Shown here piece by piece: positions 1 to 5,347 of a stretch of 5,347 bases of DNA. The translations under genes were made by a program, and so were the position numbers. The notes under the pieces were generated by a model. It was given only the letters and a program-made list of their open reading frames with translations, was not told the origin of the DNA and made no database searches. This stretch comes from an uncultured Flavobacteriales bacterium (lineage in GTDB: Bacteria > Bacteroidota > Bacteroidia > Flavobacteriales_D > Sanyastnellaceae), in NCBI GenBank assembly GCA_937890245.1, contig CALACF010000191.1:1-5347 (forward strand), written 5' to 3'. The first letter of the stretch is position 1. Every line of letters begins with the position of its first letter.

Positions 1-549
1 GATCATACGGTTTTCATGTTGCTCGATGCTGATGGTGATCGTGTGCTTTCGGGAATGCGCCTGATGCGTCGTTCGCCGGACAATCGCCTGCCGATGGAGC
101 GTGCCGTAGCCGGTGCGCACCCAGAAGTTTCAAGGTTGGTTGAGGACCATCTTGAAGAGGGGTGCGGTGAATTTTGTGCGCTATGGAGCCACCGTGAGGT
201 GGCTGTTGCTGGGATTGGAATGGTTCCCATGGCCTGTGCTGGGCTTGGCGTGATGTCCTTTTTGAACGTGCGTCACGGCTTTGCATTTATGGGCCGGAAC
301 ATGAACGCGATGCAGCGCAGCCTGGGCTTCGATATTTTGAAGAACGTGGGTGTGGCCGGCGTGTTTGATTACCCGGCACCGCCGATCCTTTCTGAAATCG
401 GGCATTTTATTTCTCCGGAGTCGCTTGAGAATTCCCAGGATCTCGTGCAAAATTTCGTGCGCGCAATGGCGGAGGAGCCGAGCAAGTGCCACGGTCTCAA
501 AGGCCGCTTCGGTCCCGTTGATTATCACGTGGAGAACAACTTGATATGA
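1..549 (+). CDS. Autoinducer-synthase-like GNAT acyltransferase (5' end outside window)
   Basis: The reading frame is open from the first base, so the gene very probably starts upstream; the ATG at 16 lies inside a conserved-looking strand and is unlikely to be the true start. Numbering from the window edge, residues 1-24 resemble the LuxI segment that runs from a conserved Asp through a hydrophobic strand and an acidic Gly turn to a G-x-R-L motif (here GMRLM, Arg20). An EVSRL motif follows (Glu42, Arg45), like the E-x-S-R signature of acyl-homoserine-lactone synthases and of FeeM-type and exosortase-associated acyltransferases. The C-terminal half (about 75-130) fits the later strand and helix of that fold, including NMNAMQRSLGF. 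These families transfer an acyl chain from acyl-ACP or acyl-CoA to an amine. The R-to-E spacing (22 residues) is shorter than in typical LuxI proteins, so a FeeM-like or exosortase-type relative is as likely as a true AHL synthase. The stop overlaps the start of the kinase gene. The family assignment is from motif reading only and is moderate; that a real gene is present is near certain. Confidence 0.6.
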   Translation, partial: DHTVFMLLDADGDRVLSGMRLMRRSPDNRLPMERAVAGAHPEVSRLVEDHLEEGCGEFCALWSHREVAVAGIGMVPMACAGLGVMSFLNVRHGFAFMGRNMNAMQRSLGFDILKNVGVAGVFDYPAPPILSEIGHFISPESLENSQDLVQNFVRAMAEEPSKCHGLKGRFGPVDYHVENNLI

Positions 550-2780
550 TGCCGCGCATTCTGTCGATGTCACGTCTACTCGCGTTGTTGGGCATTGCGG
601 TACTGGGGGTGGTCATGGCTTTCGGCTTGGGCTCTTGCGGCGATAGTGCGCAGCAGCGATTGTACCAGCAGCGCCAACAGCAGTATGCCATGGACCGGGC
701 AGCTGGCCCGCTGCATTTGCGCGTGGTTGAGGACCCGGGCCGCTCGCTCACCCCCGTGGAAGCCCTGCATGCTCCTGGTGAGGTTGTGGAAGGCCAATTG
801 GTCAACGGGCTCACTTCATCCTCAGCCTTCTGGGTGGTGATCGAAGGTTGGCAGCACGGGGAAGTTGAGGACATGCTGGTGATCGAGAATCCGACGCTCG
901 ACAGTGTGGCTTGGTTTGAAGTCGATGGGGACCGCGTGGTGCGCGCTGCAGAGATGGGTGCCGCAGTGGGGGTGAACCGCAACCGGGTACTGCCTCGGTT
1001 TTCACGGCCGCTGAACCCGACGCGGAAGTTGATCGTTCGGATCGTATCGACAAAGCAATTGGTGATGCCTTTCGAGCGGATGTCTCCAGCGCGCTGGGAG
1101 GAGCACACGGACAACCGCGACATCATTTTTGCATTGTACACAGGGATTGTGTTGGCGATGCTGCTTTACAACCTGTTCCTCTTTATGAGTACGGGCCAGA
1201 TCGATTACTTCCGCTATGTGATGGTGGTGGTGACCGTCGGGCTGGTGCAGTGGTCGTTCAATGGCTACGACCGTCTGATTTGGGGCGACTCTCCTTGGTT
1301 GAGTGTCAATGGGTTGGTGCTTGTTGGAGCGGCCAGTGGATTGGCCGCGCTATCGTTTACCCGCTCGTTTTTGCGCGTCAAAACTTTTGCCCCGGGCTGG
1401 GATAAGTTCATTTTGGGCCTGTACGGTGTCTATGGTTTGGCGTTCGTTATGGCGCTATTCGGGCAGACGTCGATTTCATACAATTTGGTGAATTTGGGCG
1501 CCCTCTCCGCGCCGATGATCCTGTTCTTGTCGGTGATCTGTTTGCGCCGTGGAAGTCCATCAGCGGGTTGGTTCTTACTGGCGTGGGGCTTTTTTCTGGC
1601 GGGCGTCACGACCCAGGTTTTGCGCGATTTCAACGTGCTTGCCAGCACCCCGATGACCTCGATTTTTCTTCCGCTGGGAACGGTTCTCGAGATGCTCTTG
1701 CTGAGTTTTGCCTTGGGCGACCGGATCAACCAATTGAAAAAGGAGCGCGAAGCGGCCAATGCAAAAGCGCTTGCTGCATCGATGGAAAACGAAGCCATAG
1801 TCAAGCAGCAAAACGCCCAGCTTGAATCCCGTGTATCGGAGCGTACGGGTGAGTTGAGCCAGACAAACGACGAGCTCAAGTGGGCGCTCGAAGAGCTGCG
1901 CGGCGCGCAAAACCAATTGATTCAGTCGGAGAAATTGGCATCGTTGGGACAGATGACAGCAGGCATTGCCCACGAGCTGAACAATCCGATCAACTATGTA
2001 AAGTCAAATGCGGGTTCGCTCGAGCGAGACCTTGACGATTTGATCGAAATCTTGGATGCATACGGTGGGGTTCTTTCGAAGAAAATGGGAAGAACCAGCG
2101 ATGAATTGGCATCAGGTGAGGTAAGCGCCACGTTAACTGCCAAGGAATTGGAGGCACTCGAAAGGGTCAAGGAGCGCGCAGAGGCACTCGATTTGGATTT
2201 CTTGAAGGAGGAATCGAGACAGCTGATAGCTGGAATCAAGGAGGGCGCAGACCGCACGGCGAAGATTGTTCAAGGCTTGCGCGTTTTCGGTCGAATGGAC
2301 TCGGATCGCATGATGCCAGCCTCGCTCGCAGACTTGTTGGAAGCGTCGATGACCGTGTTGGGCAACCGTGTTCGCTCAATCGCGCACATCGAGATAGCGA
2401 TAGAAGAGAATGTGGGCCAGGTAATGTGTCAACCCGGGCGCATCAGCCAGGTCTTCATGAACATCATTGTCAATGCTGTACAGGCCACAGAGGAGCGGTA
2501 TCCAAAGTTGGATGAGCGCCATGTGGACATCGAGTTAAGTCAATTCAGGAAGGAGGTTGTTGTGCGCGTGAAGGACAACGGTATCGGAATGGACCCTGAT
2601 ACGATCTCGCGGATTTTTGATCCGTTTTACACGACGAAAGAAGTAGGAAAGGGCACCGGACTTGGGCTCAGTATTGTGAAGGGAATCCTCGACGACCATG
2701 GCGCCGAAGTTCAAGTGCACAGCGAATTGGGTCAGGGAACTGAATTTGTGCTTACTTTCAAGCAAGCAAGTAAGCACTGA
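546..2780 (+). CDS. 7TMR-DISM sensor histidine kinase with lipoprotein-type N terminus
   Basis: Membrane sensor kinase of 744 residues. Residues 1-30 are a hydrophobic signal ending in a lipobox (LGSC, Cys31). Residues about 45-185 are an extracytoplasmic domain resembling 7TMR-DISMED2, a beta-rich domain thought to bind small ligands. Seven hydrophobic segments lie between about 193 and 392, matching the 7TMR-DISM membrane domain. A coiled coil (about 395-465) leads to the phosphoacceptor helix with the H-box AHELNNP (His476). A helical insertion of roughly 60 residues separates this from the second dimerisation helix, which has a GLRVFGR motif near 577-583; this insertion is common in this kinase subgroup. 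The ATPase domain is complete: N-box Asn643, DNGIGM at Asp677, FDPFYTTK from Phe691 and GKGTGLGL at 701-708. There is no C-terminal receiver, so phosphate must go to separate regulators, and two follow directly. The ATG at 546 overlaps the previous stop (ATGA) and has GGAGAA 9 bases upstream. Met8 (567) would give a more usual signal-peptide length and is an alternative start. Confidence 0.95.
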   Translation: MMPRILSMSRLLALLGIAVLGVVMAFGLGSCGDSAQQRLYQQRQQQYAMDRAAGPLHLRVVEDPGRSLTPVEALHAPGEVVEGQLVNGLTSSSAFWVVIEGWQHGEVEDMLVIENPTLDSVAWFEVDGDRVVRAAEMGAAVGVNRNRVLPRFSRPLNPTRKLIVRIVSTKQLVMPFERMSPARWEEHTDNRDIIFALYTGIVLAMLLYNLFLFMSTGQIDYFRYVMVVVTVGLVQWSFNGYDRLIWGDSPWLSVNGLVLVGAASGLAALSFTRSFLRVKTFAPGWDKFILGLYGVYGLAFVMALFGQTSISYNLVNLGALSAPMILFLSVICLRRGSPSAGWFLLAWGFFLAGVTTQVLRDFNVLASTPMTSIFLPLGTVLEMLLLSFALGDRINQLKKEREAANAKALAASMENEAIVKQQNAQLESRVSERTGELSQTNDELKWALEELRGAQNQLIQSEKLASLGQMTAGIAHELNNPINYVKSNAGSLERDLDDLIEILDAYGGVLSKKMGRTSDELASGEVSATLTAKELEALERVKERAEALDLDFLKEESRQLIAGIKEGADRTAKIVQGLRVFGRMDSDRMMPASLADLLEASMTVLGNRVRSIAHIEIAIEENVGQVMCQPGRISQVFMNIIVNAVQATEERYPKLDERHVDIELSQFRKEVVVRVKDNGIGMDPDTISRIFDPFYTTKEVGKGTGLGLSIVKGILDDHGAEVQVHSELGQGTEFVLTFKQASKH

Positions 2781-3403
2781 TGTTGCGTTCACAACCCGCC
2801 CGCCCCGTAGATTCGGATCCCGTTCGCGTCCTTTATTTGGATGATGAGGAGCCCAATTTATTCTCGTTCAAAGCAGCCTTTCGGCGTGATTTTGAGATCT
2901 TTACGGCGACTGAGCCGCATGAGGCTGTTCGAATTCTCGACGCTGAGGATATCCATGTGGTGCTGAGTGATCAGCGCATGCCTGGCATCAGTGGGGTTGA
3001 GTTTTTCGAGCTCATCATGCCTGACCACCCTGACTGCACGCGCATTTTGGTGACGGGGTATGCCGATACAAACGCTGTCGTGGATGCAATTAACAAGGGC
3101 CAGGTCTATCGATTTGTCTCCAAGCCATGGAACGAAGAGGAGCTTCGTAATGTCGTCACCTCGGCTTTTCGCCAGCACAAAAGCCGCATCAGTACAAACC
3201 GAAGTGCGGCCACGTTAATGAACGCGCTTCGCTCCGTTGATCGAGAGCTGCTCGATTTAATTGATCGCCTTGGAAAGGCGTCAATCTCGGGAGATTCAAT
3301 CGACATTCCCGCCTTGATGGAAGAAATCGAGTCCGTCCAACAGCGGCTCATCAACAGTACAGCTTTCAGAACGGGGTCCTCCTCAGAGAACGAACCGTTT
3401 TGA
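2780..3403 (+). CDS. Response regulator: REC domain with uncharacterised helical tail
   Basis: A 207-residue protein. Residues about 15-130 form a receiver domain with all key sites: acidic pair Asp21-Asp22 (LYLDDEE), phosphoacceptor Asp64 in SDQRMPG, Thr92 in LVTGYAD and Lys115 in SKPW. The motif style (DQRMPG, TGYAD, KPW) resembles receivers of RpfG-like regulators, but no HD-GYP domain follows. Residues about 130-207 are a mostly helical tail rich in Glu, Leu and Ser, with no recognised DNA-binding, cyclase or phosphodiesterase motif. It may serve dimerisation or contact a partner protein. The gene starts with ATG sharing one base with the kinase stop (TGATG), and no clear Shine-Dalgarno site is present, so translation is probably coupled. 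The likely phosphodonor is the kinase just upstream. The receiver call is firm; the output is unknown. Confidence 0.93.
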   Translation: MLRSQPARPVDSDPVRVLYLDDEEPNLFSFKAAFRRDFEIFTATEPHEAVRILDAEDIHVVLSDQRMPGISGVEFFELIMPDHPDCTRILVTGYADTNAVVDAINKGQVYRFVSKPWNEEELRNVVTSAFRQHKSRISTNRSAATLMNALRSVDRELLDLIDRLGKASISGDSIDIPALMEEIESVQQRLINSTAFRTGSSSENEPF

Positions 3404-3789
3404 GCGCTGCAGCAGTCTGGGTCGTAGACGACAATGAAATAGACCTGACGGTCAATCGCCGCTTGGTGGAAGTCGGACTATCGCGCACTGTTCGTGGGTT
3501 TCGCGATGGCACTTCGTTTTTGGAGGCACTTGAAGACAGCGATGCTGGCGAGTTGATCGTTCTGCTCGATATCATGATGCCAGGTCTTGACGGCTTTGCC
3601 GTTTTAGAGCGCATCGAGGCCTTGCCGCCCGAACGTCTCGCCACCTTGACAGTCTTCATGCTCAGCGCGACCTTGGACCCCGAGGAATTACAACTCGCCG
3701 AGTCGCATCCCCTCGTGGAAGGCATCCTTGAAAAGCCCCTCGATGTCCACGCCTTGCGACAGTGGCTCGCGTCACTTAGAAGTACTTAA
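3400..3789 (+). CDS. Single-domain CheY-like response regulator
   Basis: A 129-residue protein made only of a receiver domain. The acidic pair is Asp10-Asp11 (VVDDNE), the phosphoacceptor is Asp57 in LLDIMMPGLDG, the conserved hydroxyl residue is Ser89 (MLSATLDPEE) and the conserved lysine is Lys112 (EKP). This pattern matches stand-alone receivers common in Bacteroidota. With no output domain it must act by protein contact, or as a phosphate relay or sink for the kinase. The start is a TTG whose last two bases lie in the stop of the previous gene (TTGA, 4-base overlap). No in-frame ATG or GTG gives an intact domain, because the domain begins five residues after this TTG. A weak purine run (AGAGAA) sits about 10 bases upstream. 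Its 3' end overlaps the convergent peptidase gene by 14 bases. Confidence 0.92.
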   Translation: MSAAAVWVVDDNEIDLTVNRRLVEVGLSRTVRGFRDGTSFLEALEDSDAGELIVLLDIMMPGLDGFAVLERIEALPPERLATLTVFMLSATLDPEELQLAESHPLVEGILEKPLDVHALRQWLASLRST

Positions 3790-4879
3790 AGTCTTCTCCA
3801 GCTTTAATTCGCTGTACCACTTCTAGCAAGAGCTTGATGCAGTCCTCAACATCTTGTTTGTGCACCATTTCAACGGTGGTGTGCATGTAGCGCAGTGGAA
3901 GTGAGACCAATGCGCTGGCGACGCCCGCGTTTGAATACGCAAAGGCATCCGTGTCAGTTCCGGTTGCGCGCGAGGCAGCCATGCGTTGAAGGGGAATTTT
4001 CAGGTCGTCTGCCGTGTCGATAATGCGCTTGAGCAAGTTGTTCTGAACCGCCGGTCCGTATGTGATGCCCGGGCCCTTGCCCGCAGCAATGTCGCCCTGC
4101 TCGATCTTATTGATCATCGGCGTTTGCGTGCAATGCGTCACGTCGGTCACAAGCGCCACATCGGGCTTGATGCGTTCCGCAATCATCTGCGCGCCCCGCA
4201 GCCCTATTTCCTCTTGAACCGAATTGGTCAAATAAAGCCCGAACGGCAGCTTGATCTTGCGTTCATGCAGCAAGCGTGCCACCTCGGCAATCATGAACCC
4301 GCCCGCGCGATTGTCCAATGCACGCCCCACATACCAATGCTTGTTCAGCAACATAAATTGATCCTCGTAAGTCACGACGCACCCCACGTGGATGCCCATC
4401 TTTTCTACTTCTTCCTTGTCCTTGGCGCCCACGTCGAGGAAAATATTCTTCAGCGTCGGTGGCGCCTCCTTCCCGCCGTTCCGCGTATGGATTGCAGGCC
4501 ATCCAAATAGTCCTTTAACGATGCCTTTCGGCGTGTGGATATCGACACGTTTACTCGGCGCGATTTGGTGGTCAGACCCGCCGTTTCTTCGCACGTAAAT
4601 GAAGCCTTCTGCCGTGATATAGTGGATGTACCACGCAATCTCATCCGCGTGCGCCTCGAGTACCACCTTGTACTTCGCCTTCGGGTTGATCACGCCAACC
4701 GCCGTGCCATATGTGTCGACAATGGTCTCGTCGATATAGGGTCGAATGTAGTCGAGCCACATTTTCTGCCCGCTGCTCTCGTGCCCTGTGGGCGATGCGT
4801 TGTTCAGGTACTTCTCCAGGAATTTCTCCGATTTCGCGGTGATGATCTTCCCCCCTTTGGTTGTTGCTTTCTTCGCCAT
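3776..4879 (-). CDS. M42 family metallo-aminopeptidase (glutamyl aminopeptidase / TET-like)
   Basis: A complete protein of 367 residues, a normal length for peptidase family M42. These are cytosolic di-metal aminopeptidases, often large tetrahedral or dodecameric complexes, that remove N-terminal residues from short peptides. The metal and catalytic residues are all visible by comparison with the family: His77 (EAHADE), bridging Asp189 (RALDNRAGG), catalytic Glu223 with metal ligand Glu224 (SVQEEIGLRGA), Asp246 (VTDVTH) and His333 (RYMHTTVE). Further conserved blocks are SPTGHE near 29-34, FGWPAIH near 125-131 and RATGTDTDAFAYS late in the protein. The N-terminal layout with a Lys-rich lead looks like Bacteroidota members. 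The start at 4879 has no clear Shine-Dalgarno site. No signal peptide is seen. The gene points against the signalling operon and is probably unrelated to it; exact substrate preference cannot be read from the sequence. Confidence 0.96.
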   Translation of the reverse strand: MAKKATTKGGKIITAKSEKFLEKYLNNASPTGHESSGQKMWLDYIRPYIDETIVDTYGTAVGVINPKAKYKVVLEAHADEIAWYIHYITAEGFIYVRRNGGSDHQIAPSKRVDIHTPKGIVKGLFGWPAIHTRNGGKEAPPTLKNIFLDVGAKDKEEVEKMGIHVGCVVTYEDQFMLLNKHWYVGRALDNRAGGFMIAEVARLLHERKIKLPFGLYLTNSVQEEIGLRGAQMIAERIKPDVALVTDVTHCTQTPMINKIEQGDIAAGKGPGITYGPAVQNNLLKRIIDTADDLKIPLQRMAASRATGTDTDAFAYSNAGVASALVSLPLRYMHTTVEMVHKQDVEDCIKLLLEVVQRIKAGEDFKYF

Positions 4880-5034
4880 TGTGGCCGGAAAGATAGGGGC
4901 TGTTTTATGCCAATTTCATCGCGGTCTAGCGGCGTTTCCAACCGTGGTGTGTGCGCGGATTGCTTAAGGGCCGTGTGGGGTTTGTATAAGCTTGTAGGGT
5001 TTTTCCATCTTCGGTGGGGGATGCTAGCAGAGAC

Positions 5035-5142
5035 ATGAAGTTTGGCAATAGTCTAGGACGGCTGCAGAATCTTGAGCTCGCCAGAATTTACGCGTACGAC
5101 AAACAGTTCTCGGAGCGGCTGATTTTGATGGTAGGCAAGTGA
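5035..5142 (+). CDS. Possible small ORF, 35 codons
   Basis: An ATG at 5035 opens a frame of 35 codons ending in TGA at 5140-5142. The predicted peptide starts MKFGNSLGRL and ends RLILMVGK; it is basic to amphipathic, with no signal peptide or known motif. No good Shine-Dalgarno site is seen: the G-rich run at 5012-5020 is about 15 bases away. It could be a small protein, an upstream leader or chance. Its GC content is nearer to the coding DNA than that of the AT-rich stretch just after it, which is the only positive sign. Confidence 0.2.
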   Translation: MKFGNSLGRLQNLELARIYAYDKQFSERLILMVGK

Positions 5143-5187
5143 ATATTGGGTAATTAATTGGACCAGGGCTGAGAAAGTTTTTGTTTT

Positions 5188-5195
5188 AAAATTTG
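5188..5195 (+). promoter_or_regulatory. Candidate Bacteroidota -7 promoter element
   Basis: AAAATTTG matches the Bacteroidota -7 consensus TAnnTTTG at five of six fixed positions, in an AT-rich stretch 50 bases before the lipoprotein ATG. No TTG lies at the usual -33 spacing; the nearest upstream one (5158-5160) is too far. The assignment is weak. Confidence 0.25.
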
Positions 5196-5245
5196 AGGCA
5201 ATAAGTGTAATGTGCTCTCGTTGACCGATCGAGATTCACCTGCTT

Positions 5246-5347
5246 ATGTCCTATTCAATTCCTTCTTTTCGTTCGTTTTCATGTCTAATTATTTCTGCGC
5301 TTGCGGGTTTGCTGCTGTTGCAGTCCTGTGCTGACGATCCGTCGACC
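5246..5347 (+). CDS. Lipoprotein, N-terminal fragment (3' end outside window)
   Basis: The frame is open from ATG 5246 to the window edge, giving 34 residues. An in-frame stop at 5222-5224 limits the start, and this is the only ATG after it. The product begins with a signal peptide: Arg9, then a hydrophobic core of Ile, Ala and Leu (about 13-25), then the lipobox LQSC with Cys28 as the lipidated residue. The residues after it are Ala-Asp-Asp-Pro. In Bacteroidota, acidic residues just after the cysteine are part of the lipoprotein export signal that sends lipoproteins to the cell surface, so surface display is possible. No Shine-Dalgarno site is seen, as is usual in this phylum. The mature domain is outside the window, so the function cannot be given. 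Confidence 0.75.
   Translation, partial: MSYSIPSFRSFSCLIISALAGLLLLQSCADDPST

Larger units (their letters stand above)
4880..5245. other. Divergent intergenic region
   Basis: This 366-base stretch lies between the start of the minus-strand peptidase and the start of the plus-strand lipoprotein, so it should hold both promoters. The part up to about 5140 has base composition like the coding DNA, while 5143-5215 is clearly AT-rich. A small ORF candidate sits at 5035-5142. On the minus strand a TTG (4939-4941) lies 20 bases from TGAAATTG (4911-4918), a poor match to the Bacteroidota -33/-7 pattern. I see no structured RNA, inverted-repeat terminator or mobile-element end. Confidence 0.7.

Noticed and set aside
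497..1141. Minus-strand ORF of 214 codons
   Set aside because: It is antisense to the well-supported kinase gene, is rich in Ser, Arg and Thr with no domain pattern, and has the composition expected of a shadow frame in GC-rich DNA.
1980..2270. Long insertion between the two dimerisation helices of the kinase as a novel domain
   Set aside because: Helical insertions of this style, ending in an EGAxRT...IVxGLRxF pattern, are common in this histidine kinase subgroup.
3986..4510. Plus-strand ORF of 174 codons
   Set aside because: It lies fully antisense to the M42 peptidase, whose catalytic residues are all intact; the His, Arg and Leu-rich product has no recognisable motif.
4911..4941. Minus-strand TTG / TGAAATTG promoter for the peptidase
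   Set aside because: Spacing fits, but only four of six fixed bases of the -7 consensus match, so it is not distinguishable from chance.
5003..5020. Small hairpin (CCATC / GGTGG) beside a T-run, possible terminator
   Set aside because: The stem is only five pairs with one G-T pair, and the T-run is on the wrong side for a plus-strand terminator; on the minus strand it becomes an A-run.
4926..5036. Minus-strand 36-codon ORF in the spacer
   Set aside because: It has no ribosome site or motif, and it has a Pro, Thr and His-rich product typical of chance frames.
4535..5038. Plus-strand ORF of 167 codons running through the peptidase start into the spacer
   Set aside because: Most of it is antisense to the peptidase, and the part in the spacer shows no domain or signal; it is best explained as a shadow frame.

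Overview
The window most likely comes from a bacterium of the phylum Bacteroidota with unusually GC-rich coding DNA. The best evidence is the M42 aminopeptidase, whose N-terminal layout and conserved blocks look like the Bacteroidota form of the family. Other support is the short CheY-like regulator of a type common in that phylum, the weak or missing Shine-Dalgarno sites, and a lipoprotein signal ending LQSC followed by Asp-Asp. I cannot name a genus.

Positions 1-3789 hold four plus-strand genes whose ends all overlap (ATGA, TGATG and TTGA junctions), so they form one translationally coupled operon whose promoter lies before the window. The first gene is cut by the left edge. I read it as a GNAT-fold acyltransferase related to autoinducer synthases (LuxI / FeeM / exosortase-associated acyltransferase superfamily). 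This rests on an RL-type motif followed by an EVSRL motif and a fitting C-terminal half; it is an inference, not a firm call. It is followed by a 7TMR-DISM sensor histidine kinase with a lipobox, seven membrane segments, a coiled coil and complete kinase motifs. Two response regulators with no recognised output domain come next: one REC domain with a helical tail, and one stand-alone REC domain. Together they could be a complete signal-making and signal-sensing unit, in which the acyltransferase makes an acylated small molecule, the kinase senses a ligand (perhaps that product) and phosphate passes to two soluble regulators. The link between product and ligand is not shown by the sequence.

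Positions 3776-4879 hold a complete minus-strand M42 metallo-aminopeptidase gene, convergent with the operon and overlapping its last 14 bases. It is probably a housekeeping gene unrelated to the signalling unit.

Positions 4880-5245 are a divergent intergenic region, AT-rich towards its right end, with one possible 35-codon ORF and a weak promoter-like element. At 5246 a lipoprotein gene starts and runs off the right edge. I saw no tRNA, rRNA, CRISPR array, insertion sequence or convincing terminator.
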